A stretch of DNA of 64,000 nt, from positions 1-64,000 of the forward strand of contig NZ_NJIG01000017.1 of assembly GCF_002209535.1 (NCBI RefSeq), given 5' to 3'. The position numbers and the translations under genes are program-made. The stretch's first letter is position 1; every line of letters begins with the position of its first letter. Of the stretch, positions 7,954-18,102 are shown one piece after another. Origin of the DNA: Achromobacter marplatensis. Lineage in GTDB: Bacteria; Pseudomonadota; Gammaproteobacteria; Burkholderiales; Burkholderiaceae_B. The notes beneath the pieces were generated by a model. The model saw nothing but the letters and a program-made list of their open reading frames with translations. It did no database searches and was not told the DNA's origin.

Positions 7954-8823
7954 ATGGATTGGGACAACGCCAGGATTTTCCTGGCCATATATCGAATAGG
8001 CACCTTGCGCGGCGCAGCGGCCTTGCTGCAGATCGATCAGGCCACGGCTGGCAGGCGCCTGGCAGCTTTGGAGTCTTCCCTGGACGCGCGGCTGTTCCTG
8101 CGCACGCCGGGGGGCTATGTGCCGACTGCGGCGGGCGAGTTGGCGTTTGCCGCCGCCGAGCGCATGGAGCAGGCGGCCGACCAGCTGCAGCGGCAAATGC
8201 AGGGCCTGGACCACCGCTTGTCCGGGGTCGTGCGCGTGGCGGCTTCGGAAACCGTGGCCAGCTACTTCATCATGGAGGCGGTGCGCCGCGTGCATGCCCA
8301 GCACCCGGATATTCGGGTGCTGCTGTCCACGTCGATCCAGATCAGCAACCTGACGCGTCGCGAGGCGGACCTGGCCATCCGCAACGTCAAGCCCGACAAC
8401 CCAGACCTGATCCAACGCCACCTGACGCGCAAGGACGTGGGTCTGTACGCGTCGCGCAGCTATCTTGCCAAGCATGGCGAGCCGCGGCCGGGCACGGCAT
8501 TCGCCGGCCATGCGCTGGTGACGTACCAGCAGTCCGTGCTGCCGGGCTGGTCCGATACCTTCTGCGGCGAACCCACAGGCAATGGCCATGTCGCCATCGA
8601 ATTGAATTCGGGGCTGATGATCATCGAGGCCGTGGCGGCTGGCCTGGGCATCGGTGAACTGCCTACCCATATGGCGCCGGACTATCCGGAACTGGTCCGT
8701 ATTTGGCCCACCCGCAGCGAACCCTATGACCTCTGGCTGGTGATGCATGGCGATCTGAACCGCACCGCGCGCGTGCGCGCGGTAGCCGATGCGATTGTCG
8801 AGGTCTTCGAAACGGAAAAATAG
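7954..8823 (+). CDS. LysR-family transcriptional regulator
   Basis: A 289-residue LysR-type regulator with an N-terminal winged HTH (DNARIFLAIYRIGTLRGAA, then ATAGRRLAALESSL) and a LysR substrate domain. ATG 7954 has AAGGGA upstream and fits the family N-terminus; the frame is open further upstream but that part overlaps the exporter promoter. Divergent from the DHA2 MFS gene, so it probably regulates that exporter and itself. Confidence 0.92.
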   Translation: MDWDNARIFLAIYRIGTLRGAAALLQIDQATAGRRLAALESSLDARLFLRTPGGYVPTAAGELAFAAAERMEQAADQLQRQMQGLDHRLSGVVRVAASETVASYFIMEAVRRVHAQHPDIRVLLSTSIQISNLTRREADLAIRNVKPDNPDLIQRHLTRKDVGLYASRSYLAKHGEPRPGTAFAGHALVTYQQSVLPGWSDTFCGEPTGNGHVAIELNSGLMIIEAVAAGLGIGELPTHMAPDYPELVRIWPTRSEPYDLWLVMHGDLNRTARVRAVADAIVEVFETEK

Positions 8824-8925
8824 CGGCCGACCCGCGACGCACTGCGGTAAACCGTGGCTTGTGGGCAGGCACGGCAGGCGCTAAGGTTTGCTTGCCCCCG
8901 AAAAACATCCCTTGAGGAGTGACGC

Positions 8926-10341
8926 GTGTCCGAAATCTGGCGTTTGTCCGCAGTTGAACTTGCCGCCCGCATCCGCAATCGCGACGTGTCCGCCACCGAA
9001 GCGGCGCATAGCGCGCTGGTGCGGCTGAACGCCGCGAATCCGGCAGTCAACGCGGTGGTCGATCACCGTCCGGAAGATGTACTGGCGCAGGCTGCGGCGG
9101 TGGATGCCGCGTTGGCGCGCGGGGAAGACCCCGGCATTCTGGCGGGAGTACCCGTCACAGTGAAGGTCAACGTAGATCAGGCGGGCTACGCCACCACTAA
9201 TGGCGTCACCTTGCAGAAAGACCTGATTGCCGCCGTGAACAGCCCGGTGGTGGACAACCTGCGGCGGGCTGGCGCCGTCATCCTGGGCCGCACCAATACG
9301 CCGGCATTTTCACTGCGCTGGTTCACGAGCAACGCCGTTCATGGCGAAACGCGCAATCCCCGCAATGCGGCGCTGACGCCCGGCGGATCCTCGGGCGGCG
9401 CGGCGTCGGCCGTGGCGGCCGGCATCGGGCACCTGGCGCACGGCACGGACATCGCGGGCTCCATCCGCTATCCCGCCTATGCTTGCGGCGTGCACGGGCT
9501 GCGCCCGTCGCTGGGCCGCGTGCCCGCATACAACGCCGCCTTGCCCGAGCGTTCGATCGGCGGGCAACTGACCGCAGTGTCGGGGCCCTTGGGGCGCACC
9601 ATTGCCGATGTGCGCCTGGGGCTGGCCGCGCTGTCGGCGGCGGATCCGCGCGACCCGTGGTGGGTGCCGGCACCGCTGGTGGGGCCGGAGGTGCCGCGGC
9701 GCGCTGCGCTGTGCGTGAATCCAGAGGGCATGGAAACCGAACCGGCGGTCGTCAAGGCGTTGCAGGAAGCCGCGCGCAGGCTGACCGAGGCCGGCTGGAC
9801 GGTCGACACGCTGGATTCGATTCCGCCGCTGCAGGAGGCGGCCGATCTACAGATCCGCATGTGGATGGCGGATGGCTACGACGGCATGCTGGCCGCTGCT
9901 GAGAAAGAAGGCGACCCCGGGGCATTGGTGGCATTGCGCGGCCAGCGCGATAAGGCCGCGGGCGCCGATCTGACCAGTTTTTCGGCCGTGCTGACGCGTC
10001 GTGCGACGTTGACGCGCTTGTGGGAATTGTTCTTTGCGGAGTATCCGATCCTGCTGTTGCCGGTGTCGGCCGAGTTGCCGTTTCCGGACAAGCTGGATTT
10101 GCAGGGCGATGCGGCCTACGCTCGGGTGTGGCGGGCTCAGATGACCCAGATTGGCGTGCCCTTCATGGGCTTGCCCGCGTTGGCGGTCGCGATGGGCGGC
10201 GCAATGAGCAGCGTGGGGCCAAGCCCGGTGGGCGTGCAGATCGTGGCGGGGCGCTACCGTGAAGACCTGTGTCTGGCTGCCGGTGAGGTGATCGAAGCCG
10301 CCGGAGAGCCGGTCAGCATCGCGGAACCCAAGGCGCGCTAG
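8926..10341 (+). CDS. Amidase-signature family amidase
   Basis: A 471-residue amidase-signature enzyme that hydrolyses an amide bond in the cytoplasm. The Ser-cisSer-Lys triad is visible: Lys80 in PVTVKVN, the cis-Ser in PGGSSGGAAS (155-156) and the nucleophile Ser179 in GTDIAGSIRYP. It uses a GTG start at 8926 with GAGGAG upstream. Length is normal for indoleacetamide hydrolase/GatA-like amidases; it lacks a partner GatC/GatB, so a catabolic amidase is more likely than the tRNA amidotransferase subunit. Confidence 0.9.
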   Translation: MSEIWRLSAVELAARIRNRDVSATEAAHSALVRLNAANPAVNAVVDHRPEDVLAQAAAVDAALARGEDPGILAGVPVTVKVNVDQAGYATTNGVTLQKDLIAAVNSPVVDNLRRAGAVILGRTNTPAFSLRWFTSNAVHGETRNPRNAALTPGGSSGGAASAVAAGIGHLAHGTDIAGSIRYPAYACGVHGLRPSLGRVPAYNAALPERSIGGQLTAVSGPLGRTIADVRLGLAALSAADPRDPWWVPAPLVGPEVPRRAALCVNPEGMETEPAVVKALQEAARRLTEAGWTVDTLDSIPPLQEAADLQIRMWMADGYDGMLAAAEKEGDPGALVALRGQRDKAAGADLTSFSAVLTRRATLTRLWELFFAEYPILLLPVSAELPFPDKLDLQGDAAYARVWRAQMTQIGVPFMGLPALAVAMGGAMSSVGPSPVGVQIVAGRYREDLCLAAGEVIEAAGEPVSIAEPKAR

Positions 10342-10350
10342 TTCAGGCGT

Positions 10351-10887
10351 TCAACCGTGTGCGGAGGCAGGCGTTGCCGCTTGCCATTCCGCGCGCAGCA
10401 ATCCCATCATGCCGGTGTCCCAACGCTCGTCTCCGGCGCGCGTGGACGAGCGCCGCACGCCTTCCATCGTGAAGCCCAATCCCTCATAGGTACGGATGGC
10501 CGGCGTGTTGAACATGTAGACGTTTAGTTCCAGGCGCTCTATGCCAGGGGTCTGGAAGGCTTCTTCGATCATCAGCGTAACCATGGGCCGGGCCAAGCCT
10601 TGTCCGCGTTCGGCCGGTGCGATGGCGACACGACCCAGGCGGGCGTTGCCGTCGCGCCAGTCGTACGCCAACTGCGCGTGACCCACGGGCGTGCCGTCAC
10701 GGCAGACCATCCAGCAACGGCGATTGGGCGGGCTGGCTTGTCCTTGCGCCAGCATGTCGGACATGTCGGCTTGCGCAAGCGGGAACGACAGGTGGGAGCC
10801 CCCCCATTGCACGACCTCTGGCAGGCTGGAAAACCAGCTGGCCAAGAGCGGAAAGTCCGAGGAAGCAAAGGGGCGCAGGGTCAGCAT
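10351..10887 (-). CDS. GNAT-family N-acetyltransferase (RimJ/RimL-like)
   Basis: A 178-residue acetyltransferase. The acetyl-CoA motif A is VAIAPAERGQGLARPMV, followed by LELNVYMFNTPAIRTYEGLGF, typical of RimJ/RimL-type N-terminal acetyltransferases and antibiotic-modifying relatives. It is cytoplasmic and converges with the amidase gene (9-base gap). It follows the hydratase gene on the same strand. Substrate unknown. Confidence 0.9.
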   Translation of the reverse strand: MLTLRPFASSDFPLLASWFSSLPEVVQWGGSHLSFPLAQADMSDMLAQGQASPPNRRCWMVCRDGTPVGHAQLAYDWRDGNARLGRVAIAPAERGQGLARPMVTLMIEEAFQTPGIERLELNVYMFNTPAIRTYEGLGFTMEGVRRSSTRAGDERWDTGMMGLLRAEWQAATPASAHG

Positions 10888-10911
10888 GGCACAGGGCTCC
10901 GGGGGGATGCG

Positions 10912-11697
10912 CTAGTGGTTGAACCGCAGGCGCAGCACGCCCAGGTCGCCGTACGTCAATTCGATGTCTTGATTAGCGGGCACGTCCAGGAAACCGGCAT
11001 ACGAACCCGTGATGACGTGCTGGCCCGCATGCAGGCCCAGGCCTTGTTCACGCAGGAAATTCGCAAGCCAGTACAGGCCCGCCTTGGGGTGGCCGTTTGG
11101 GTGGAAGCCGGCATGCTGCTCGATTTCCTGGCCATCGATTGCCAGCGTGAGGCTCATGCTGGCGGGGGCGGCATCCGGCGATACGATGCGCGGGCCAAGC
11201 ACGATGCCCTGATTGAACATGTGGTCCGCCAGCAATTCAGGCAGGCTCGCGTGTTCGGGCGACGCATAGCGGCAACCCAGGACTTCCAGCGCAAGCCGGG
11301 CGCCGCCGATTGCGGCATCGACTTCCGCTTCGGTGTACGGCGTGTCGCGTGCGGGCAGGTCGCGGGCCAGTTCGAACGCGAATTCAGGTTCGACGCGCAC
11401 GACGGCGGTGCGGCTGGCGATGGGGCCGGCTTCCGCGTAGGCCGTGTTCGACGCATAGATCGGCGCCACCACGGTTTTTTCGGGCGACGGCAGTGCGCTT
11501 TTCCACGCCGCGATGCGGTCTTGCCGGGTTTCTTGCAGCAGCTGCGCCGTGCGCTGCTGCACGGCGAATGCCTGGCCCAGGGACTGCGGGCGGAAGGCGG
11601 CGGGCAGGCGTGGACCGGCCACGCCGGAATCCCGGGCGGCGATCAACGCGCGGGCGGCGTCCAGGCTGCCGGGATAGTCTTCAATTCTGATCTGCAT
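10912..11697 (-). CDS. 2-keto-4-pentenoate hydratase-family protein
   Basis: A 261-residue member of the fumarylacetoacetase/2-hydroxypenta-2,4-dienoate hydratase superfamily. The metal-binding acidic residues fall in RVEPEFAFELARD and EAEVDAAIGG, and the end has the family segment GQHVITGSYAGF. These enzymes add water to 2-hydroxy-2,4-dienoates in aromatic meta-cleavage pathways or decarboxylate 4-oxalocrotonate. No other meta-cleavage gene is adjacent, so the substrate is open. The membrane protein gene precedes it by 4 bases, suggesting co-transcription. Confidence 0.85.
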   Translation of the reverse strand: MQIRIEDYPGSLDAARALIAARDSGVAGPRLPAAFRPQSLGQAFAVQQRTAQLLQETRQDRIAAWKSALPSPEKTVVAPIYASNTAYAEAGPIASRTAVVRVEPEFAFELARDLPARDTPYTEAEVDAAIGGARLALEVLGCRYASPEHASLPELLADHMFNQGIVLGPRIVSPDAAPASMSLTLAIDGQEIEQHAGFHPNGHPKAGLYWLANFLREQGLGLHAGQHVITGSYAGFLDVPANQDIELTYGDLGVLRLRFNH

Positions 11698-11701
11698 GCG
11701 T

Positions 11702-12082
11702 TCATGCTCCCAGGTACAACATGATCCACAGGACGATCATGGCGATAAGGCCCAGCCAGCAAGAACCCCAAAAACCCACGATGGGCCACTTCAGCGCCAG
11801 CGGCGTCTTCTTCGGGTCGACATGGCCCAGCAGGTCATTGGCGTTGCCGATCAGCCAGAAGCGGGTGCCGGGGAACATCAGGCGGAAAAAGTAATCCAGC
11901 ATGATCGCGGCCTGGATGGACAGCGGATATTGCTTGAACGGGCGGTGCTGCAGGTAAGGGTGCTTCAGCGTGGCGTTGATCTGTTTGCTCTTGAAGAAAA
12001 ACAGCACGATGCCGCTGAGCGAGCAGGTGATGAAGCAGAGCACGAATAGGCTGAACGCCATGGCCATGACGGGTGAATGCAT
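11702..12082 (-). CDS. Small inner-membrane protein of unknown function
   Basis: A 126-residue protein with two clear membrane segments: FSLFVLCFITCSLSGIVLFF near the N-terminus and IVGFWGSCWLGLIAMIVLWI near the C-terminus, joined by a basic, Pro/Tyr-rich loop of ~65 residues. I do not recognise a named family. It lies 4 bases upstream of the hydratase gene, so it probably shares its transcript. Coding bias is like its neighbours. Confidence 0.78.
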   Translation of the reverse strand: MHSPVMAMAFSLFVLCFITCSLSGIVLFFFKSKQINATLKHPYLQHRPFKQYPLSIQAAIMLDYFFRLMFPGTRFWLIGNANDLLGHVDPKKTPLALKWPIVGFWGSCWLGLIAMIVLWIMLYLGA

Positions 12083-12241
12083 GGGGGTCTCAAGAGTGCG
12101 CGGCGTGCCGCATTGGGATGATAAGAAGCCTGGAAAAGTATTCTGGCCGTATTGTAGAAGGCTTGGCGCAGCCCCGTGTTCAGGGCTGCGTCAGCCGTGC
12201 GCGCCGGGGCCAAGCGCCCCCGCGGCACGCGCACGCCGGCG
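12083..12241. other. Intergenic region with an 8-bp GC hairpin
   Basis: Between proA and the membrane-protein gene. CGCAGCCC (12167-12174) and GGGCTGCG (12183-12190) form a hairpin with an 8-base loop downstream of proA, but no T-tract follows on the minus strand. The promoter of the membrane-protein/hydratase genes should also lie here. Confidence 0.45.
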
Positions 12242-13522
12242 TCAGCCGCGCGTCTGGCCTTCGCCGCTGAGCACCCACTTCAGCGTGGTCAGGCCTTCAA
12301 GGCCGACCGGGCCGCGGGCGTGCAGGCGGTTCGTGGAAATACCGATTTCGGCGCCCAGCCCGTATTCGAAACCATCGGCAAAGCAGGTGGGCAAGTTCAC
12401 ATAGACCGAGCTGGAATCGACTTCGCGCTGGAAGCGCTGCGCGGCTGACAGGTCTTCGGTGACGATGGCGTCAGTGTGGCCGGAACCCCAGCGCGCGATG
12501 TGTTCGATGGCGTCGTCCAGCGTATCGACGATGCGTACGGCCAGGATGGGGCCCAGGTATTCCGTGCCCCAGTCTTCGTCGGTGGCCGGCGTGATGTGCG
12601 GCAGCAGGGCCAGCGTGCGCGGGCAGCCCCGCAGTTCGACGCCATGCTCGATGAAGGCCGCGGCCAGCGTGGGCAGGATGGAAACGGCGGCCACGGCGTC
12701 GACCAACAGGGTTTCCATGGCGCCGCAGATGCCGTAACGATAGGTCTTGGCGTTGAAGGCAATGCTGTGCGCCTTGTCCGGATCGGCCGCGGCGTCGATA
12801 TAGATATGGCAGTTGCCGTCCAGATGCTTGATGAGGGGCACGCGGGCTTCTTGCGACAGGCGGGCGATCAGGCCCTTTCCGCCGCGCGGCACGATGACGT
12901 CGATGTGTTCGGTCATGGTGATGAGCTTGCCTACGGCGGCGCGGTCGGCGGTGGCCACGACCTGCACGGCGTCTTGCGGCAGGCCGGCGGCGGCCAGGCC
13001 CGTCTGCACGACTCGGCCCAGGGCAATGTTGGAGTGCAGCGCTTCGCTACCCCCGCGCAGGATGGCGGCATTGCCGGACTTCAGGCATAGCGCGGCAGCG
13101 TCGATCGTGACGTTGGGGCGTGATTCGTAAATGATGCCGATGACACCGAGCGGTACGCGCATCTGGGCCACACGCATGCCGTTGGGGCGCACGGTGGTGG
13201 CGGTGATGCTGCCGATCGGGTCGGGCAAGGCGGCGATCTGGCGCAAGCCTTCGGCCATGTGCGCGAGGGTCTTGTCGGACAGCGTAAGGCGGTCAAGCAG
13301 CGCCGGTTCCAGGCCGTTGGCGCGGGCGGCGGCAACGTCCTTTTCATTGGCGGCTTTCAGCTCGTCGTGGCTGGCGGCCAGGGCGTCGGCCATTGCTAGC
13401 AGCGCCTTGTTCTTGGCGGCACTGTTGGCGCGCATCATGGCGCGCGAGGCGCGGCGGGCGTTCTCGCCCAGGGTGAGCATGGCGTGTTCGATGGAGGACG
13501 AGGACATGGCGGCGTCGATCAT
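12242..13522 (-). CDS. proA: Glutamate-5-semialdehyde dehydrogenase (gamma-glutamyl phosphate reductase)
   Basis: ProA catalyses the NADPH-dependent reduction of L-glutamate 5-phosphate to glutamate 5-semialdehyde, the second step of proline synthesis. The 426-residue product has the ALDH-like fold; diagnostic segments include [19 protein letters not shown], the catalytic-Cys region [13 protein letters not shown] and [14 protein letters not shown] at the C-terminus. ATG 13522 is the first ATG in frame; ATG 13507 (421 residues) is equally plausible, as neither has a clear ribosome-binding site. It is last in the leuS-lptE-holA-proA run, after a ~100-base gap. Confidence 0.96.
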   Translation of the reverse strand: MIDAAMSSSSIEHAMLTLGENARRASRAMMRANSAAKNKALLAMADALAASHDELKAANEKDVAAARANGLEPALLDRLTLSDKTLAHMAEGLRQIAALPDPIGSITATTVRPNGMRVAQMRVPLGVIGIIYESRPNVTIDAAALCLKSGNAAILRGGSEALHSNIALGRVVQTGLAAAGLPQDAVQVVATADRAAVGKLITMTEHIDVIVPRGGKGLIARLSQEARVPLIKHLDGNCHIYIDAAADPDKAHSIAFNAKTYRYGICGAMETLLVDAVAAVSILPTLAAAFIEHGVELRGCPRTLALLPHITPATDEDWGTEYLGPILAVRIVDTLDDAIEHIARWGSGHTDAIVTEDLSAAQRFQREVDSSSVYVNLPTCFADGFEYGLGAEIGISTNRLHARGPVGLEGLTTLKWVLSGEGQTRG

Positions 13523-13627
13523 GGAGTTAGGGCGGCGCAAGCGCCGTCTGAATATTTCAGTGTATATCCGGCCGGAGGGCCGGGCGTAGGGAGCGGGGGC
13601 GAGGCGAAGGCGGCGGCAATGCCGCCT

Positions 13628-14683
13628 TCACGGTCGTCCGCCGGCGGCGGCGACCCGCAGCGCCAGCCGGGTCATTTCTTCCCAGGGGTCGGATAGGCGG
13701 CCAGGCACGGACAGGCCCTTGATCAGGCGGTCGACTTCGTGGGCATGCTGCACTGCGGCCGGCCAGACGCCGGGCTGCACCCGGCTCAGGGCTTGCAGCG
13801 CCAGGCGTTCGTGAGCGCCGAAAATGCGCAGGCGGCGCATCAGGCCGTTGACATCCTGGCCCAGGGCGCGCGCTTCCGCGACGCGGGCCAGCAGGCGGAT
13901 CTCTTCGCCCACCGCCCACAGCACCAGCGGCAGCGCTTCGCCTTCGGCGCGCAGGCCGTCGATCATGCGGATGGTGCGGGAAATGTCGCCGGCCAGCATG
14001 GCGTCGCGCAGGCCAAAGACGTCGTAGCGGGCCACGTTCAGCACCGCGCGTTCAACATCTTCGGCCGCCAATTGGCCCTCGGGGTAGAGCAGCCCCAGTT
14101 TCTGGATTTCCTGGTGCGCCGCCAGCAGGTTGCCTTCGACCTTGTCGGCCATCCATTGCAGGGTGGCGCCGTCGGCGCGCTGGTTCTGGCGGGCCAGCCG
14201 CATCCCCACCCAGGCCGGCAACCGGCCGCGTTCAATATTGGGGATGTCGACCATCATGCCGCCACGGGCCAGCGCCTGGACCCAGCGGCTTTCGCGGGTG
14301 GCTTTGTCAAGGCGGGGCAGGGCGATCAGGACCAGCGTGTCCGCATCCGGCTGCTTTTCGGCTTGCTCGGCCAGTTTGGTCAGCGTATCGGCGCCGGACT
14401 TGCCCGGCTTGCCGGTGGGGATCTTGATTTCAAGGATGCGGCGGTCGCCGAACAGCGAGACGCTTTGGGTGGCGGCGGTGACCGCGCTCCAGTCGCTGCG
14501 GGCGTCCATCACCATGGACAGCCGTTCGGAGTAGCCGGCGTTGCGCGCCGAGGCGCGCAACGCGTCAACCGCTTCGGTTACCAGCAGGGGCTCGTCGCCC
14601 GATACCGTATACATCGCGGCGAGCCGGTTGCCCGGCCGCTGCAGATGTTCGGCCAGCCGGTCCGCGTCCATAGACTGTGCCAT
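13628..14683 (-). CDS. holA: DNA polymerase III subunit delta
   Basis: HolA is the delta subunit of the clamp-loader complex; it opens the beta sliding clamp during replication. The 351-residue protein shows the family order: N-terminal domain with YTVSGDEPLLVTEAVDALR, the middle AAA-like domain (TLVLIALPRLDK, RWVQALARGG) and the C-terminal collar domain (GLRAEGEALPLVLWAVGEEIR). It starts 4 bases after the lptE stop, the conserved lptE-holA arrangement of proteobacteria, implying translational coupling. Confidence 0.96.
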   Translation of the reverse strand: MAQSMDADRLAEHLQRPGNRLAAMYTVSGDEPLLVTEAVDALRASARNAGYSERLSMVMDARSDWSAVTAATQSVSLFGDRRILEIKIPTGKPGKSGADTLTKLAEQAEKQPDADTLVLIALPRLDKATRESRWVQALARGGMMVDIPNIERGRLPAWVGMRLARQNQRADGATLQWMADKVEGNLLAAHQEIQKLGLLYPEGQLAAEDVERAVLNVARYDVFGLRDAMLAGDISRTIRMIDGLRAEGEALPLVLWAVGEEIRLLARVAEARALGQDVNGLMRRLRIFGAHERLALQALSRVQPGVWPAAVQHAHEVDRLIKGLSVPGRLSDPWEEMTRLALRVAAAGGRP

Positions 14684-14686
14684 GGG

Positions 14687-15361
14687 CTAGCGGAGGATGG
14701 CCGGGTCAGTGGTGGACGGCGTCTGCCACGGCGTGGGCGTGCGCTGCGGTTGCGGCGCATTCGGGTCGTACAGCGGGATTTCGCCGTTTTCACCGCGCTC
14801 CTCGGCGTTCTCGAAGGCACGGCGCACATCAGGCGCGGTCATGCGGCGCAGCACTCGGGTGACGAGATCGCGTTGCATGGCCTTGTAGAGTGTCTCGATC
14901 TGGCCTTGCTTGGCCTGCACGACCTGATCGTCATACGGCATTTCGCGGTAGATCGACAGCGTGGTGTCCGGGATCAGCGCGCGTCCCTTGTTGTCGATCA
15001 GGCGGAACGTGAAGTTGATGCCGAGTTCGTATTCCTCGACACGGCCCTGCGCGTTCAGCGAGACCTCACGCAGCGTGCGCGTATCGGCGACTTGCTGCAG
15101 GATGGCTTGCGCCTCCTTGGGCGTGTCCACGAGCTTCGTATTGGGCGAAGCCGCGCGCAGCGAACGGCGCACGTCGGCGCCGAACTGGGTGTTGTCGGGA
15201 ATGCCGACATACAGCGTGTCGAACGGCATCGGGGTGACTCCCCGCAATGCGAAACCGCATGCGGAGAGCAGCATGAACAGCGCCAGGCAGGCGCCGCGCA
15301 GCAGCCAGGATTGGCGGGAGGAGTGCGTTTGTTGCCCGGCGAAGTACATGCTTGACCTCAT
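14687..15361 (-). CDS. lptE: LPS-assembly lipoprotein LptE
   Basis: LptE is the outer-membrane lipoprotein that plugs LptD and helps insert lipopolysaccharide. The 224-residue product has a type II signal peptide with lipobox LSAC (CLALFMLLSACGFALRG), followed by the family segments PFDTLYVGIPDNTQFG and a Pro-rich tail. ATG 15361 overlaps the leuS stop as TGATG, so translation is coupled; ATG 15349 is an alternative. The gene order leuS-lptE-holA is conserved across proteobacteria. Confidence 0.95.
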   Translation of the reverse strand: MRSSMYFAGQQTHSSRQSWLLRGACLALFMLLSACGFALRGVTPMPFDTLYVGIPDNTQFGADVRRSLRAASPNTKLVDTPKEAQAILQQVADTRTLREVSLNAQGRVEEYELGINFTFRLIDNKGRALIPDTTLSIYREMPYDDQVVQAKQGQIETLYKAMQRDLVTRVLRRMTAPDVRRAFENAEERGENGEIPLYDPNAPQPQRTPTPWQTPSTTDPAILR

Positions 15362-18018
15362 CAGCCTACGACGTTGACCAGTTTGCCCGGAACCACGATA
15401 ACGCGCTTGGGCGGACGGCCTTCCAGGAAGCGGGTGACTTCTTCCTGGCTGGCGGCGAGCTTCTCGATATCTTCCTTGGGGGCGGCGGCGGCCACGCGGA
15501 TCGAGCCGCGCAGCTTGCCGTTGACCTGGAGCATCAGCTCGATTTCGTCTGCGATCAGCGCGGCTTCGTCCACATGCGGCCACGGCGCGTCCAGCAGGTC
15601 GCCCAGTTCCTTGGCGTAACCGAGGTCTTGCCACAGGTGCCAGGTGATGTGCGGGACGACCGGGTACAGCACGCGCAGCAGCACGCCAAGGGTTTCGGCG
15701 TACGCGGCGTCGGAGGCGGCGTCTTCGGCCAGCTTGGCGTCGTCGATGGCGTTCAGCATTTTCATGCACGCGGACACGACGGTGTTGTACTGGATGCGCT
15801 GGTAGTCGTAGTCGGCCTGCTTGAGCAGCGTGTAGACCTCGCGGCGCAGATCCTTGACGGCGGCCTGGGCTTGCGACCAGTCGGCGCCATTGGCCAGACC
15901 GCGTGCCACGGCGTCGCGGCGGGCGTAGCTGATCGACCAGAGGCGGCGCAGGAAGCGGTTCGAACCTTCTACGCCGGAGTCGGACCATTCAAGGGTCTGC
16001 TCGGGCGGGCTGGCGAACATGACGAACAGGCGGGCCGTGTCGGCGCCCAGCGTATCGATCAGCGATTGCGGGTCGACGCCGTTGTTCTTGGACTTGGACA
16101 TCGTGCCCACGCCGCCATAAGTGATGGCGGAGCCGTCCGACTTCAGCTTGGCGCCGGTGATGGCGCCGCGGTCGTCATAGACGTTTTCGACGTCTTCGGG
16201 CCAGAAATACTCGATGCCGCCCTGGGGCGTCTTGCGCGAATAGATGTGGTTCAACACCATGCCCTGGCACAGCAGCTTGGTGAAGGGCTCGTCGAAGTTG
16301 AGCAAGCCCATGTCGCGCATGACCTTGGTCCAGAAACGGGCGTACAGCAGGTGCAGCACGGCGTGCTCGATGCCGCCGATGTACTGGTCCATCGGCATCC
16401 AGTAGTCATTGCGCGCATCGACCATGGCGGTGTCGTTGCCAGGCGAGGTGTAGCGCATGAAGTACCAGGACGAGTCCACGAACGTATCCATCGTGTCCGT
16501 TTCGCGGCGCGCGGGCTTGCCGCAGCTGGGGCAGGCGCAGGACAGGAAGGCTTCGTTCTTGGCCAGCGGGTTGCCGCTGCCGTCGGGGATCAGGTCGTCG
16601 GGCAGGACGACGGGCAGGTCTTTTTCGGGGACCGGGACGGGACCGCAATCCGCGCAGTGGATGATCGGGATCGGGGTGCCCCAGTAGCGCTGGCGCGAAA
16701 TGCCCCAGTCGCGCAGGCGCCACGTGGTCTGCTTTTCACCCAGGCCTTGCGCGCCCAGGTCGGCGGCGATGGCGTCCACGGCCTCCTTGTGCGAGAGGCC
16801 GTCGTACTTGCCCGAGTTGATGGTGCGGCCGGACTGCTTGTCGCCGTACCATTCCTGCCACGCGTCGGTGGAGTATTCCTTGCCGGCCACGTCCACGACC
16901 TGGACGATGGGCAGCTTGTATTTCTTGGCGAAGGCGAAATCGCGCTCGTCGTGCGAGGGCACGCCCATGACAGCGCCGTCGCCGTAGGTCATCAGCACGT
17001 AGTTGCCGACCCAGACCTCGACCTCTGCGCCCGTCACCGGGTGCGTGACGGTCAGGCCGGTGGGCATGCCTTCCTTTTCACGCGTGGCCATTTCGGCCTC
17101 GGTCGTGCCGCCCAGCTTGCATTGCTCGATGAACGACGCCAACTGCGGGTTGTTGCGAGCCGCGTGCGTAGCCAGGGGGTGTTCCGGCGCCACGGCGCAG
17201 AACGTCACGCCCATGATGGTGTCGGCGCGGGTCGTGAAGACGTACAGCTTGCCGTCCTGGATCAGCTGGCCGTCCGGGCCGGCGATCTTGTGCGGGAAGG
17301 CAAAGCGCAGGCCCTCGGACTTGCCGATCCAGTTTTCCTGCATCAGGCGGACGCGCTCGGGCCAGCCGGGCAGGTCGTTCTGGACGGCGCCCAGCAGCTC
17401 GTCGGCGTAGTCGGTAATGCGCAGGTAGTAGCCCGGGATCTCGCGCTTTTCAACCAGCGCGCCCGAACGCCAGCCGCGGCCGTCGATGACTTGTTCGTTG
17501 GCCAGCACGGTCTGGTCCACTGGATCCCAGTTCACGACCTGGGTCTTGCGGTAGGCCACGCCCTTTTCCAGCATCTTCAGGAAGAGCCACTGGTTCCACT
17601 TGTAGTACTGCGGATCGCAGGCGCACATTTCGCGCGTCCAGTCGATCGCCAGACCCATCGCCTTCATCTGCTTCTTCATATAGGCGATGTTGTCGTAGGT
17701 CCACTTGGCCGGCGGCACCTTGGACTTGATGGCGGCGTTTTCCGCCGGCATGCCGAAGGCGTCCCAGCCCATGGGCATCAGGACGTTATAGCCACGCATG
17801 CGCAACTGACGGGCCATCATGTCGTTGATGGTGTAGTTGCGCACGTGGCCCATATGCAGCTTGCCGCTGGGATAGGGCAGCATCGAGCAGGCGTAGAACT
17901 TTGGCTTTTCGGAGCCGTCGGCGTTCTTCGCGTGTTCGTGGACCAGATAGGCGTCGCGGGCCTGCCAGTCTTGATGGGCGGCCGCTTCGACGGTAGTGGG
18001 GAGGTAACGTTCCTGCAT
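15361..18018 (-). CDS. leuS: Leucyl-tRNA synthetase
   Basis: LeuS charges tRNA-Leu with leucine in the cytoplasm. The 885-residue class I synthetase has the HIGH signature as HMGH (55-58), the editing CP1 domain, a CPSCGKP zinc-like knuckle (part of [13 protein letters not shown]) and the KMSKS signature as [10 protein letters not shown] chose ATG 18018 because related synthetases begin MQERY; the frame continues upstream only to a TTG at 18081. It heads the block leuS-lptE-holA-proA. Confidence 0.97.
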   Translation of the reverse strand: MQERYLPTTVEAAAHQDWQARDAYLVHEHAKNADGSEKPKFYACSMLPYPSGKLHMGHVRNYTINDMMARQLRMRGYNVLMPMGWDAFGMPAENAAIKSKVPPAKWTYDNIAYMKKQMKAMGLAIDWTREMCACDPQYYKWNQWLFLKMLEKGVAYRKTQVVNWDPVDQTVLANEQVIDGRGWRSGALVEKREIPGYYLRITDYADELLGAVQNDLPGWPERVRLMQENWIGKSEGLRFAFPHKIAGPDGQLIQDGKLYVFTTRADTIMGVTFCAVAPEHPLATHAARNNPQLASFIEQCKLGGTTEAEMATREKEGMPTGLTVTHPVTGAEVEVWVGNYVLMTYGDGAVMGVPSHDERDFAFAKKYKLPIVQVVDVAGKEYSTDAWQEWYGDKQSGRTINSGKYDGLSHKEAVDAIAADLGAQGLGEKQTTWRLRDWGISRQRYWGTPIPIIHCADCGPVPVPEKDLPVVLPDDLIPDGSGNPLAKNEAFLSCACPSCGKPARRETDTMDTFVDSSWYFMRYTSPGNDTAMVDARNDYWMPMDQYIGGIEHAVLHLLYARFWTKVMRDMGLLNFDEPFTKLLCQGMVLNHIYSRKTPQGGIEYFWPEDVENVYDDRGAITGAKLKSDGSAITYGGVGTMSKSKNNGVDPQSLIDTLGADTARLFVMFASPPEQTLEWSDSGVEGSNRFLRRLWSISYARRDAVARGLANGADWSQAQAAVKDLRREVYTLLKQADYDYQRIQYNTVVSACMKMLNAIDDAKLAEDAASDAAYAETLGVLLRVLYPVVPHITWHLWQDLGYAKELGDLLDAPWPHVDEAALIADEIELMLQVNGKLRGSIRVAAAAPKEDIEKLAASQEEVTRFLEGRPPKRVIVVPGKLVNVVG

Positions 18019-18102
18019 GGGCTCGGGCACGGTGGCAAAAAAGGGTGAGCCGCCCTGCCGCGCGGACGCGGTGGCGGTCAAAACCCCTGATTATAGGAGG
18101 TG

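Noticed and set aside
13739-15355. 538-residue plus-strand frame opposite holA and lptE
   Set aside because: Antisense to two conserved genes in conserved order; composition typical of a shadow frame.
15352-18048. 898-residue open frame on the plus strand opposite leuS
   Set aside because: It mirrors the codon pattern of leuS in a GC-rich genome, has His/Gln/Val-rich shadow composition and no domain; leuS is certain.
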